In this document: positions 33,621-45,055 of the stretch, piece by piece
Position numbering within the stretch: position 1 is the first letter of the stretch
How the letters are laid out: every line of letters begins with the position of its first letter
Assembly (NCBI RefSeq): GCF_014805685.1
Contig: NC_060905.1
Location: 2,592,340 to 2,656,339 of the forward strand
Direction of reading: 5' to 3'
Length of the DNA: 64,000 nucleotides
Source of the DNA: Silurus meridionalis
Taxonomy: Eukaryota > Chordata > Actinopteri > Siluriformes > Siluridae
The notes under the pieces: model-generated
The model's database searches: none
The model's input: the letters and a program-made list of their open reading frames with translations, nothing else
What the model was told of the DNA's origin: nothing
Made by a program: the position numbers and the translations under genes

Positions 33621-34232
33621 TGCAAATAGATCTATACTGAATGAAATATGTAATTCACTTATATGTAATAAAACATGCACTGACGCTCCTCACCATCCTA
33701 CAGAAGTACTTAGCTTTGTCTGCTTTTCCGAAAAAGTAAAAAGGAAAGCAAAACATTTCTCTGCACAATTTGCATATCTATATGCTGACAGTGGTGCCAC
33801 AGAGAGTGGATAATTGCACCAAATACTCTGACTGTGAGAAAGGGATAGAGAGATACAGAGAAGGCCCTCTTGAAAAAAAAAAAAGAAAAAGAAACACCCA
33901 TTACGGGATGGTTTTCGTTCTTTCTCGCCACTCGTCATTTCCATCCCACTCTCATCCACTTGTGCCGCTGAAAAGATTTACCTTGGTCTCCAATTTTCCC
34001 TATTTCCCTCCGCAACTCATTCCCTGGTGGCTTAGCTTCAATCCCTTGCTTGCTCTGCCTCTCACTCTTTCGCTTACCCCCCCACCTATCTCTCTCTCTC
34101 TCTCTTTCTTTCTCTCTCATCCATATTCATTCAGAGACTCCCTCGCTCCCTCTGTCACCCACAGCATGGCGTTAATACACCAATTAGCCCTGAGAGCAGA
34201 TAATGGACTATTTCACGTTGCAAGAGAATGAG

Positions 34233-34234
<2 letters not shown>
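33621..34234. other. No gene; pyrimidine-rich part
   Basis: A CT-rich region at 33930-34130 gives Leu/Ser/Pro-rich frames (33770-34231) with no domain. Confidence 0.4.

Positions 34235-34285
<51 letters not shown>
34235..34285. repeat. (GA)25 microsatellite
   Basis: A pure GA run. Confidence 0.97.
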
Positions 34286-34291
<6 letters not shown>

Positions 34292-34700
34292 AAGCTAGTG
34301 TAAAGAAAGAGAGAGAGTCCTGAGATTTTACTGATTATGAAAATCTACCTGGCGGTTGCACCGGTGCTTGACCAAAGAAGAGGTCTGGAAATCTGAACCT
34401 GGCCCACGAGTGGCTAATGAAAGCACCTGCTTGTGTTTATTTCACTCCTCGTGGGAGGTTTATGCTGTATTTATTTCTGTCGCCTGTTGTGATGATCCAT
34501 GCTGGCTTTTTTAGAGGCTCTAAATTGAAACGAATGGGACTTTTCAATTCCCTACAAAGCCAAGTCCTTTAAGCAAAAATGCTAGGGCAAGAAAAGGGGC
34601 TTTCTGAATTGATCTACAAGTTAGTGGGGAGACTTCAAGTCCTGATTTGTTGGATGTGGAATTTTATAAATGAAATATATATGAAAATGTCCTGTCTGAA
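34286..34700. promoter_or_regulatory. Possible conserved noncoding element
   Basis: Complex sequence including ttttactgattatgaaaatc, cctggcggttgcaccggtgc and tttatgctgtatttatttct. With caccaattagccctgagagc just left of the GA tract it may form one block. The label is inference. Confidence 0.35.
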
Positions 34701-34829
34701 CAACCACCAACATGAGTGCTGTAAGTCTTTTCAACCTTTCTAACTTCTACCACATCACCCCATTGTTTTGCACTTTCTACTAGATAAATGAAGCTGCCTC
34801 CATCAAATTTAAACCACTGATGCTTGTCT

Positions 34830-35905
34830 ACAAAATCAAAAACGGACCATCCTCAACTACTGCATCCTCAACCATTCAACTGCCATAATGACCACCCTAC
34901 TCGCTACCATTGCTCTACTGATATATTTTTTTCTTTTCGACTGTTACCTACATCCTCTACCACTGGTTCACTGATTCCAGGATCTTCCTACCACTGCTCC
35001 CTACATCTCCTACCATCAAACCACCGATCTCTCCAGTCTCTACCATTGTTAAAAAGGTTTCTCCATGCTCTACCACCGCCTCTACACTAAACCTTCAATC
35101 CTCTACCACTGCACCACACTAATTCTACCTTCTACCACTACTACAGTGGTTTATTTATCCTCTACCATTGCTGCCTCCATCTGCTACCAGTGCTCCACTG
35201 ATCATTGCATCCCCTGCCACTGCTACACTTTTTCCTTCATCCTCTACCACTGATCCTCCCTCCAACCTCTACATTAGCACCAGAATCCCTCTATCCGCTA
35301 CTATTGCTCCAAAGGTCGCTCCATCCTCTAACACTGCTTTACTGATCCCTCCATACTCTACCCCTGATATCCCTCCATCCATTACCACTTCACCACTGAT
35401 CCCTGAATCATCTACCACCTCTACATTAATCCCTCAAACCTCTACCACTGCACCACACTTCCTCTATACTCTAACACTGCAACACTGTTCCCTCCATACT
35501 CTACCACTGCTACACTGTTTCCTCTATCATCTATAACTGCACCACTGATCACTCCATCCTATAACACTGGTGTCGTTATATTCTCTTTATATTCTACCAC
35601 TGCTTGACTGCTCCCTCCATCCTCTAAAACTGCGCCACTGATCCCTAAATCATGAACTACCTTTTTCACTAATCCATTAGACTTCTAGCATTGCACAATT
35701 CTCCCCCTATTCACTACCACTGCAACACTGCTCCCTCCATCTGTTACCACTGCACCACACTCCCTTCTTCCCTTACCACTGCAACACTGTTTCCACCATC
35801 CTCTACAACTGTGTCATTGCTCCCTCCTTCGGCCCCCATCCTCTACCACTATTCACACTCCCTTCAATCACTACCATTGCTCCACTGATAGCACTACTGT
35901 ATCTC
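34830..35905. repeat. Degenerate 30-bp minisatellite, about 1.1 kb
   Basis: Words such as ctctaccactgc, accactgatc and ccctccatcc recur at about 30-base spacing, with many substitutions and small indels. Because 30 is a multiple of three, long Ser/Thr/Pro-rich frames appear. They are broken repeatedly and show no start or domain. Confidence 0.85.
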
Positions 35906-36391
35906 TGTTCCTGCACCGAGGTGGTGGTAAGAAATCCCACTTGATGCCCAAACAGCACTAGCACTCTTTAAACTACATCTAAAGCTCGAACTTTTCCAGT
36001 GGTATTTAAATTAATCAGAAAGTGATTTGTTCATTTTGTGTCAAATGGACATTTGTTTGTAATTTGTCTACCTCCCGAGACTTTTGGTCCGAGTGTGTGC
36101 AGGCTCTGTACAGCAAACAGTATTGAACAACTCGGGTGAAAACAATCTGGGGAGGTAGTCGTTTCTGTTTAATGTGAATACACTGTTGTGGTTTTCACAT
36201 GACAAACAAATGACATTGAGTTAAAATGTGGACAAATTATTTCTGACTCCCATTGTTTGTTTTTGGGCGGGAATCTTTTTTCATTTTAAACATTTTAGAC
36301 CTATTTGGCTATTTTTTAGTGCTCAAATAAACAACAATATTTTATTTTGCTGAACAAGATAAAAAAAATAGAAGAAAATAAAATAATTAAA
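35906..36391. other. No feature recognised
   Basis: Unique AT-rich sequence. Confidence 0.4.
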
Positions 36392-36425
36392 TCTACTGGA
36401 TAAGGGCATCTGCCAAATGCCGTTT
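36392..36425 (+). mobile_element. SINE tail fragment
   Basis: The 3' tail motif ggataagggcatctgccaaa is present without any head. Confidence 0.75.
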
Positions 36426-36907
36426 GGAACCCGAATCCAACCCTCAAAATAACAGCATTTATTCCTGCTGTAAATAAGGCAGACTGGCACACAGGCAAGT
36501 CCCCGGTAGTCTGGTTTTTAGCTGGGGAGAGAGCGAGCACTCGCTGTACAGTTTGACAGCTTGGAAGCTACATTATAACACTGCTGAGCGGTTACAAAGC
36601 TGCTGCATTTCCCAGAAGCCCATGGGTGCTGAAATGCTGTATTTCCGAAATCGCTACTTCCAGCAAGTAATGAGCTGATCCTGATACAAAGGATTCTGCA
36701 TTTTACACCTCGAATGTCTTTCGAATAAACCCGAAAAAGATTTGCGAGAGTAATCGAAAGCTGGGTTTTGGGGCTGTGCGAAAGATTTGAGAAGAATTGT
36801 ATTTGACATGGAAGCCAATTTTTTTAAATAATACCGTAATCCTGTGTATTTGGGTGGGGTGGGGAAAATGTCCTTGACAAATTGTCAATCGCATTCACTT
36901 TATAACA
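36426..36907. other. No feature recognised
   Basis: Complex sequence without a supported frame. Confidence 0.35.
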
Positions 36908-37250
36908 CATTTCATCTTATAATAAGCTCCACTCTTCTGGGTAGATGTTCCACTAGATTTGGTGGAGATTCATTCAGCCACAAGGGTGGTAGTAAAGTCA
37001 GGTAATGATGTAAGTAAGGTGAGGAGCCCTGAGGTGTTCCAATTCATCCCAAAGGGGTTCGATAGGGTTGAGGTCAGAGATCTATAGCAGGAGATCTTCC
37101 ACTCCAGCACAATGGAAAGCATATCTTCATGGAGCTGGCTTTGTGCACAGTGGCATTGTCATGCTGAAACAGGTTTGGGTCTACTAGTTCAAGTGAAAGG
37201 AAAATTTTATTATCCCACATTTAAAGACATCTGATACAGCTGTGTGACAG
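36908..37250 (+). mobile_element. Family A DNA element, copy 8
   Basis: The clearest internal copy: ctccactcttctgggtagat, cagccacaagggtggtagta, gataggg-ttgaggtcagaga, ttcatggagctggctttgtg and tggcattgtcatgctgaaac. Both ends are missing. Confidence 0.9.
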
Positions 37251-37384
37251 GTGATCCACTCTTGCCTGTATAACAGGCCCCTCCCCCAAAATTTGGCACT
37301 TTGATTGAACTTTACAATCTAGACTTTAGATTGTAGTCTCTAGTAGTCAACCTAGACACAAAATGTGTGTTTAATTGTTCCTGA

Positions 37385-37610
37385 AAGTCATCTCCTGACT
37401 GAAATCGAGGACATATATCAACTCAAGAACCATGAAGATAGATTTGGACTTCAATTATTACAAGCAATTTGCTGCAATTCTATTGAAGTGTCCATCAGTA
37501 AACAATAACCTCAACAATGGTGGAACTATAATGAATGGACATTCGGTGTGTGAACCAGGTGAGGATAGGTTTCCCTTTTGAGTCTGGTTGCTCTCTAAGT
37601 TCTTCCCTTA
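37385..37610 (-). repeat. Interspersed repeat family C, minus strand
   Basis: Ends with gaggataggtttcccttttg then agtctggttgctctctaagt, the reverse complement of the ggaaccagactcaaaa block of the copy at 15.6 kb. Confidence 0.7.
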
Positions 37611-37989
37611 TATATATGTACAGTATTTATTAATAAAGTGAGTGTTTTTAGTAGGACAAAACTGAGATAAATATACTGTGTCAAAGATTTTTGCCATGTT
37701 TTGACCATATTTAGTACAAAACGATCCTCAATGCTCTTTAAATGGAGTATATTTAAGATTTATGCAAGTATTTACCAAAAAAGATTCTCTATTAGACAGA
37801 AAGGCTTTACTAAATGTCAAACAGGTACAATATCTCATAATGAGATGTTTCCACTCGACTATTCCTTCAAGACGTGTTCACGCTTGAACGTGTCATTTAA
37901 TTTTAAGCTGCAGCAACGTAACTGCAATTTTGTCAACCTACGCTCAGCTTGTACTCACACACACAAATCCCTGATGTTTGATTTAAATC
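37611..37989. other. No feature recognised
   Basis: Unique sequence. The 115-codon + frame (37701-38048) has no domain. Confidence 0.35.
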
Positions 37990-38350
37990 TTAACACCTAC
38001 AGTGTGGAAGTTTACAGTATTGAATTCACATTTGGGTCCAGGTGTTAATGCAGCATGTGGGATGATAGGCTGGATATTAACTGGCCTGGGAACTAGTGGA
38101 GCAAGCATCAGCCTGTGAAGATGGTGCCGCTGGAACACGCGCATTTCCTTGCAGTTAGCATGATGGTTGGCGGCCAAACGGATCTGGCCATTGGCTAAAT
38201 ATTGAATTCCAATGGGTCAGAGCGAAATGTTCTAGCGCATAATTAATTACAAGGATTCATTAAAACTTCATTAGTAGGTATATCCAGCATGATAATATTG
38301 AGCAGTTCCTGCAGATTGCTCTGTAATTGTAAAGTATTATGTAATCCATC
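37990..38350. promoter_or_regulatory. Possible conserved noncoding element
   Basis: Complex sequence with gcgcataattaattacaagg, cattaaaacttcattagtag and gataatattgagcagttcct. No coding frame. Inferred from composition. Confidence 0.35.
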
Positions 38351-38894
38351 TTTGGATTGTACACTAAATGACCATCTGTTGCTATGTAGTCATTAAAAGA
38401 TAAAAAAAAAGGGAAAAGATATCCCTGTAGGATATTGATATGTCCATTACTGAGCCAGTCTGGTTGGACTTAAATTGGCCCATTAAAGATGTTGTTATTG
38501 GTCTGTTTTAGGTCAGATCTGGAGTCATCTTCTCAAAAGCGCAAGTCTTAAACGGTAGAGTTATTATTATTAATGCTATATAAGATTGAGCTGTCTGTCT
38601 GGTTAAAATCATGTAAGCCTTACAGTGCTCTTGGGATACAGGAGCCTTGTCCCTAAATAGATGTCAAAAAAGGAAGCATTCATATATTTTCCTCAGGCAA
38701 ACAAAGTCTAGACATCATGTCGAGGCCTTGTAAATGCATTGTTATGCTTTCCAGGACTGTGACAGTTGCAACCTGCTTTTACGTTATTTATGTTGTTAAG
38801 CCAATTTTGTGTACAAAAAACTATGCAGGGGGGTAGAAATCGGTAGCCTTGTAACCTGGGATGGGCGAAATTTTGTAGCTGGGGTACACTTTCC
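38351..38894. other. No feature recognised
   Basis: Unique AT-rich sequence. Confidence 0.35.
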
Positions 38895-39125
38895 CTTTAC
38901 ACAGTGGTTAAGGCTCTGGTTTGATGATCAGAAGGTCTGTAGGTTCAAGCCTTGGGATCCCCAAGCTGCCACTCTTGGGGCCCTTGATCAAGGCCCTTAA
39001 CTCCTCCAAGGGCAGTGTATCCTGGCATTCCCTGTGCTCTGAGCCCAGCTTCCTAGCATGGTTGAAATATGGAAATAAATCATTTTACTGTGCTATAATG
39101 TGCATGTGACAAGTATAAAGCACCT
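38895..39125 (+). mobile_element. tRNA-derived SINE, second tail type
   Basis: Head cagtggttaaggctctggtt, B box taggttcaagccttggg, body gggcccttgatcaaggccct. The tail differs from the other SINEs: ccctgtgctctgagcccagc and a final atgtgcatgtgacaagtata. Confidence 0.8.
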
Positions 39126-39164
39126 TTCTCTTATTTGTTTCTTTTTAACACACTTCTTGATTAT

Positions 39165-39275
39165 GGATTTAGGGGTTGGGGAACTCAGAAGGCTGTGAGT
39201 CCAAATCCCACCACCATTAAACTGCCACTGCTGGACTCTTAAACAAGGCCCTTAACACTCAACTGCTCAGTTGTA
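39165..39275 (+). mobile_element. tRNA-derived SINE fragment
   Basis: B-box-like gagtccaaatcccaccacc followed by actgccactgctggactctt and ccttaacactcaactgctca. The A box is poor. Confidence 0.65.
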
Positions 39276-39407
39276 TGAAAAAGAAAGTGGTGCAACTGCG
39301 ATGCTGTAACGTTTATTCGAAACAGTGATTCTTCACACCACATACATCAGCGGGAAAAATGTATTAATTAGCATTCATGGATGACAGACCAAGAACAAAG
39401 AGGCACA

Positions 39408-39680
39408 CTATAAGCCCAAAGGTTTGCAGATACCTTACCTTTATTCCCAAACTGTGTCCACAAACTTGGAAGCCCACGATTGTATCGAACATTGTTTCAA
39501 CTTCACTAAAAACTAAAAACCCTGTTCCAGCATAACAATACCCCTGTGCACAAAGCAATCTCCAAGAATAAAGAACTTAGGTGTCCTGCCCAGAGCCTTG
39601 ACCTCAACCCCTTTGGGATTAACAGGAACTGCAGTTTCCTCAAACACACCTCCATAATGTTCTTGTAGATGAATGAATGC
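39408..39680 (-). mobile_element. Family A DNA element, copy 9
   Basis: Minus orientation: tattcccaaactgtgtccac, ttggaagcccacgattgtat, ccctgttccagcataacaat. The right half is degraded. Confidence 0.75.
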
Positions 39681-39809
39681 AAATCCTCACAGCCATTTGT
39701 CCAACCTCTACTTTTCCATTCCATCATTAAAATATAAACAACAGAATCAAGTCGGGAATTTGCATATCAAACCTATACTGTATTTACAAACATTTCTGAA
39801 TTTCTGACT

Positions 39810-40045
39810 ATAAAATTTGTGTTTTTTAAACATCAGATTCCACCTGTAGTCCCTATTTTCTTGTATAATGAGCTCCACTCTTCTGGGAAGATGTTCCACT
39901 AGATTTTGTGAAGATTTGTATAAGATTTATTTAGCCACAAAGATGTTAGTAAAGTCAGGTCCTGGAGTAGGTGAGGTGAGAAGGCCTGTCCTTTCATTTA
40001 AATAGGGTTGAGGTCAGAGCTCTATAGCATGGTGTGGCTGGGATT
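39810..40045 (+). mobile_element. Family A DNA element, copy 10
   Basis: Starts with aaacatcagattccacctgt, then ctccactcttctgggaagat, tagccacaaagatgttagta and gggttgaggtcagagctcta. It is truncated at the right. Confidence 0.85.
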
Positions 40046-40194
40046 TAAACTCATGAGCTACTGCCTCCCCCATATTCAATATGCCTTCACCTTTGTGATA
40101 GCAGTTTGGAGAAGAACTATTTGGTCAAGTGGAACTTTAAAGACTGGACAAAACAATTCATTGAATTCTCTAAGGGTTTGATTTTCTGTGTGGG

Positions 40195-40480
40195 TAATAG
40201 TTCTTCAGGTAAATGTTTCTTTGGGTGGTTAGTAGTTCATCTTATGGTTGATTTTTTGGGGTGTTTAGTAGTGTTTCAATTGGTTGATTTTTTGGGGTGA
40301 TTAATAGTTGTTTGGGTAGTTGATTTTTTGGGTGGTTAGTCGTTCTTTGAGTAGATGATTTTTGAATAGTTGGTAATTCTTTAGGTGGTTGATTTTTTTT
40401 GGGTGGTTAATAGTTCCTAAAGTGGTTGATTCGTTGGGTGGATAGTAGTTCTTTGGGTGGTTGAATTTTTGGCTATTGTA
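40195..40480. repeat. Degenerate minisatellite (ggtggttgatttttt type), part 1
   Basis: Alternating ggtggttgattttttgggtg and gtggttagtagttcttt words, with a composite unit of about 36 bases. The same array reappears at 41340. Confidence 0.85.
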
Positions 40481-40481
40481 C

Positions 40482-40672
40482 ATTCACATTTATGCTATTT
40501 GTCAGACACCCTTCTTCAGAGCGAATTACATTTTTATCTCTTTCATACAACTGATCAGCTAGGGGGTTAAGGGCCTTGCTCAGGGGCCCAAGAGTGGGAG
40601 CTTGGTGTTGCTGAACTCATGACCTTTGTATCCAAAGTCCAATGCCTCGACCGCTAAACAAGTACCTTCCCC
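40482..40672 (-). mobile_element. tRNA-derived SINE, minus strand
   Basis: Minus-strand order: head with gtccaatgcctcgaccgct, B-box-like aactcatgacctttg, body gttaagggccttgctcaggg, tail at left (gacacccttcttcagagcga). It lies at the right end of the minisatellite. Confidence 0.75.
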
Positions 40673-40979
40673 AAATACCATTGTATACCATGTATGTTGT
40701 CCAAGAAGGTCACAGTATTCTGTCATGACTTGGAGTCTTGATTGGATGCCATCAAAAAAGTAAGAAAAAGGACAATTTTCTAAAAAAACAGTCTCACTTA
40801 TTTATTTCCTTGTACAATTTTATATGCATTTATTCTGTGTGGAAAATAACAGCAGGTAGGAGATTTTTTTCTGTGTGTGTGTGTTTACCCACCCAGACGT
40901 CTGTGTATCCAGACCAAACGTCTTCTAGGGAATCTAATTATGGCCTCTCACTGTGTGTCCTGAAATAGCCGCTCTGCTG
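40673..40979. other. No feature recognised
   Basis: Unique sequence. Confidence 0.35.
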
Positions 40980-41300
40980 GAGCCTTGGATTACATTTTTA
41001 TTTCTTTTTTTAATATACTCTCCCTAATGTGAGCACTGAATGCTGAACAGACGGCTATCAGAAGCATCACCGACAGTGGACTCACCTACAGCAAGTGGTT
41101 ACTGCTACTTTGGGATGTTTTATTTCCAGGACATTAGCATGATGGCTAATGCTATCGACCGCCTGCTGGCGCTTAACCTTGCCTCCCTGGTCTTCTGAGA
41201 GGTTGGTCAAAGTTCTAGCCACAAACCCGAGTACTGCTTGTTTTTCAGGACTATAGGCTATTAGAGAGAGAAAAAAGCAGTGTCTGAAATGTTCTTGTGG
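40980..41300. promoter_or_regulatory. Possible conserved noncoding element
   Basis: Complex sequence with gcatgatggctaatgctatc and cgacagtggactcaccta between two halves of a minisatellite. Inferred from composition. Confidence 0.25.
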
Positions 41301-41339
41301 TGGTGAGTAGCCCTGTGTCATTTTGTCCTTTCGAAGCTT

Positions 41340-41815
41340 AGAGTAATAAGTAGTTCTTCAAGTGGTTGATTCTTTAGGTGGTTAGTAGTTTTTTGGGTGG
41401 TTGATTTTTTGGGTGGTTAGAAGTTCCTTATATAGTTGCTTTTTAAGGTGGTGAGTAATTGTTCATGTGGTTCTAGATTTTTTTGGGTGGTTAGTATTTC
41501 TCTGAGTAGTTGATTCTTTTGGGTTGTTAGTGCTGTAGTTCTTCAAACGGTTTTGATTTTTTTTGGGTGGGTAATTCTTCACGTGGTTAGTAGTTTTTAA
41601 GTGCTTGATTCCTTGGGTGGTAGTATTTCTTCGGGTGGTTGATTCTATGGGTGGTCAGTAGCTCTTTAAGAGGATGACTTTTTGACTCGCTAATTCCTTG
41701 GGTGGTTAGCAGTTCGTCAGGTGTTGATTGGGTTGTTGTCTTTTTGGGTGGTTAATTCTTTAGGTGCTGAATAGTTGTTCGGGTGGTTGAGTCTTTGGGT
41801 GGTTGATTGCCTTAG
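41340..41815. repeat. Degenerate minisatellite (ggtggttgatttttt type), part 2
   Basis: Words tttgggtggttagtagttc and ggtggttgattctttgggt recur with many changes. It has the same unit as 40195-40480. Confidence 0.85.
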
Positions 41816-43084
41816 ATTGTTGTACTTTGAGATCTTTTCTAAAAGGGCAACTGCACAGGACCTTTAGGGCACTTTTTATCATCCCGGTCTTTATGCACCA
41901 CCAGCTCACCACTATTTCACTTAGATATTTAGCTGATAAGTTAGGGGAGGGAAAACATCAGTGTGTTATGTGCAGGCCAGTGGTACAACCAGGACTGAGA
42001 AAGCCAGGAGTGGTAAGTCCAGGATTGAGAAACACTTCTTTAATGGTTTCCCAGAGGGTAATTTGTTTGGACAATTTTTTTTGTGTGAATCATTTTGTCT
42101 TGGTATATGGTAAATATAGTATATAGTAAATATAAAATATTTAGTCTATGGGACTGAATATAGTCCGTTGTGCTAATCAAAAGGAGAGCAGTATTAAATC
42201 ATTTTAAATTAAACAAGAGACATTTAATAAATCGCCAGTGAATACTTTGGAAACTTAAGATGCCATGTCTGTTATTTGATCACAGTCTTAAGCTAGTTCT
42301 GAAAATAACCCCCTAAACATGAACACCATTAGATCCTTCCGCTTCATCATGTACCGCATGTTGTTAATCGTCTACAGTACATCACAAGGTGTATGTCATA
42401 TCCCTGACTCATCCTCTGTGACCTCTTAATGGGGGTCTTACAGACGTTTGGTAGACTCTGAAGTCGACCTCACGGTTTGTACGCTGTGGTCTAATGGGCT
42501 TGCGTGAAATTTCAGCTACTGTAATGGACGTTTTAAAGGAAGACGAAAAAGAAAAAGAGGTTTGTTCAGGGTTCGGCGGGGGCAGTTTTAGCTAGGATGT
42601 GTGGATTTGATGAAGAGACCTAAAGAACCTAAAACCTCGAACCTGGTCGGTCTTCCACTGATTAATGGCGTACCTTAATGTATGGCTAAATCAAACATTT
42701 TTGATAATTGTGTAGAATGTCTGACAATTAAAACACGAAATAATGCATTAGGGACCCCCCATGACAAGTAAAAAATAGACTTAGGGAGTCCCCAAGATTA
42801 TTTGAGTAAAAAATATATGAATTACACAACAACTGGGGACCCCCTATACAACTTGACTCAATTCGAGCACTGATTTACACATTTTCAGCAAAGTTTAGAG
42901 ATATAAGGATTTAGGATTTAGCAACCTTTGACTTTTGAATCTTGATTTAGGCCTAAAATGAAATATTTTTTGTTAAAATATCCCAAAATAATGTAAGCTT
43001 GCTAAGAGGTTACTTCAGCTGCAGATTGAGCAAAACCGGGAGGGGGGGTATGAAGAGGGCAGAAAATATTTTATATAATGTATA
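41816..43084. other. No gene recognised
   Basis: AT-leaning unique sequence. A motif gggaccccc recurs at about 42750, 42790 (ggagtcccc) and 42835 in 90 bases. The 107-codon + frame at 41803 has no domain. Confidence 0.4.
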
Positions 43085-43165
43085 TATCTGATCGCGTGAG
43101 CTCTTTGCGGCTGTTGCCCTCATCCACATGTGAGACTGGAGTGGAGGAGAGAGTGGGAGGAGTGA

Positions 43166-43206
<41 letters not shown>

Positions 43207-43885
43207 GGGGGTGCGTGTGCCGCGCGCGCAACATCATTTCCACATTCGCTCTCGTATGCGGAGAGAGCCGGAGCACACCGAGCCCACGGACACGGACATG
43301 GACATGGACAGGGACACGGACACGCAAATGGACTCGGTACAGGATGGATATTCGCTCGTCTACGTGACTGCACGTTTTTCACGTGAAGTGCGTTTGCGTG
43401 TTTCCTGGACCCAATCCGAGACAAGGATATCCCTGCTGGAGGACATCCTGCTTTCTTGTCCCTTCTTGTTTTAATTTTTTTTTGCATCACGCGCAATCAG
43501 TCCTAATTTCTTTGGACCTGGTGTATATGCGCGTGTGCGCACGTGCGTGCGTGTGCGCGTGTTTTCAACTAGACCGAGCGTCTCCTTCGTATGCATTAAG
43601 AATATGCCGGATTTTTTCTTTTATCATCCTCTTTTTTTTGGGATAATAATTCTCGTGTCTCCCCCTTAATCCGGGACCGATTTATTCCCTAGGACGCGGT
43701 GTGATCAATTTTTTATCCGCGAAATAAAATCCCGGATCAAACCCGCAGGAGGAAAAGGGAGGGAGGAGAAGAAAAAAAACACAAAAAAAACAACAAAAAA
43801 ACAATCAAATAAACACGTTTATAAGGAGCGATGCGAGTCTGAGCCGCCGTGAAGATCTGAAGACAAGGAGCCTGGAGGAGTGAAG
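43085..43885 (+). promoter_or_regulatory. Candidate promoter and noncoding first exon
   Basis: CpG frequency rises sharply here compared with the rest of the window (gccgcgcgcgcaac, gcgcacgtgcgtgcgtgtgc, ccgaaataaaatccc-type stretches). The segment ends gagtgaag followed by gtaagc, a strong splice donor with the junction after 43885. No long convincing coding frame leads into the donor. Frames of 87-141 codons on both strands arise from the GA and ggacac repeats. I infer a 5' untranslated exon of a + strand gene that continues beyond the window or far downstream. Confidence 0.45.
43169..43201. repeat. (GA)16 microsatellite
   Basis: A pure GA run in the CpG-rich block. A short hexamer repeat (ggacac/ggacat) follows at 43285-43330. 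Confidence 0.95.
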
Positions 43886-44383
43886 GTAAGCAGGGTTATG
43901 AAACAAGGTGTCCATCACCATCGCATACTAAAAACCCCAGGCTAGGACTCCATGCATGCATCTTCCGGACCCTGAAAGCTCTCAGACACCACCATAATCA
44001 TCATCATCACGATTCTATCATAATAAGTTGGGTCTGAAATGTGGGATGTGGGATGCGTCAGGATCTCTGCTGCAAACAAAGGACGTCCTTCTTCTTGTTC
44101 TTTATTATAATTTTTTAATAATGATATAATTTTTTTCAAATAATAGTTTTATTAATAAATGTTCTTTTATTAATATTTATATTATTATTATTATTATCAC
44201 CGTAACGTTTTTTTTGCCCTCTGCCTTTGCACGTGCGTGACATTGGCGAGCACGCGCACGCACTTTAGCAATTATTGAAACATTTTGTAAAAAAAAAAAA
44301 AAAGAATAGGACAAACGTTGTTTTTTTTTCCTTTTTTTTCTGATTTTATTTTGTATTAATTCATTTATTTTAACACTTTGTTT

Positions 44384-44388
<5 letters not shown>
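43886..44388. other. Start of candidate intron, no other feature
   Basis: AT-rich after 44090, with poly-A and poly-T runs at 44285-44340. Confidence 0.35.

Positions 44389-44430
<42 letters not shown>
44389..44430. repeat. (GT)21 microsatellite
   Basis: A pure GT run. Confidence 0.97.
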
Positions 44431-44431
<1 letters not shown>

Positions 44432-44588
44432 AGACCTGAACAGCATATTGTAGATCCACACCATGAATTGTGTAAGGCGTCTTGACTCTATCAAATCTTT
44501 GGTGAATAATTGCGTGTCATGATCACAATCATCGTAGTTCGGATGAAATGGCGTCGGCTGGTGCTCCGAAAAACCAGCATGTCCTCTG

Positions 44589-44589
<1 letters not shown>

Positions 44590-44647
<58 letters not shown>

Positions 44648-44676
44648 ACAGACAGACAGACAGACAGACAGACAGA
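44590..44676. repeat. Compound (GATA)n(GACA)n array
   Basis: About 14 GATA units then about 7 GACA units. It is the same compound type as 9821-9974, which is on the opposite strand and in the opposite order. Confidence 0.97.
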
Positions 44677-44919
44677 GATTCATTCATCAAGAAGCGACGC
44701 ACGGCATGCTATACAATCCGCGTTAGCTAAAATTGTCCACCTGGTTGTATAGGATTTAAAAAAATAAATAAATAAACTGAAGTCTATGTCACGTTGTTAA
44801 ACTGTGATCCCGAGTGGAGAGGATGAAATTGGAGGTGGAGAGGATGATATTATAGGTATACGAATGTTCAGATTCGATCCGATCTCCTTTATACAGATAT
44901 GGAAGGTAGTAGTTTATTG
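44677..44919. other. No feature recognised
   Basis: Unique sequence with a short gaggatgaaattggaggtgg duplication near 44820-44850. Confidence 0.35.
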
Positions 44920-45055
44920 ACGGAGGTGATGACTTTTAATTAGAAGGTAGTGAGTTCAAATCCCAGCACCACCAAGCTACCATCGAGCGAGGCCCCAAAC
45001 CCATAAATCGCTCTGGATAAAGACGTTCGCCAAATGGCGTAAATGTTGGATGCCA
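44920..45055 (+). mobile_element. tRNA-derived SINE
   Basis: B box gagttcaaatcccagcacca, body with agcgaggccccaaaccc, tail atcgctctggataaagacgt. The A box is diverged. Confidence 0.8.

Noticed and set aside
43071..43496. Frames of 141 (minus) and 102 (+) codons in the CpG-rich block
   Set aside because: Their length comes from the GA and ggacac repeats, and they contradict each other in strand.
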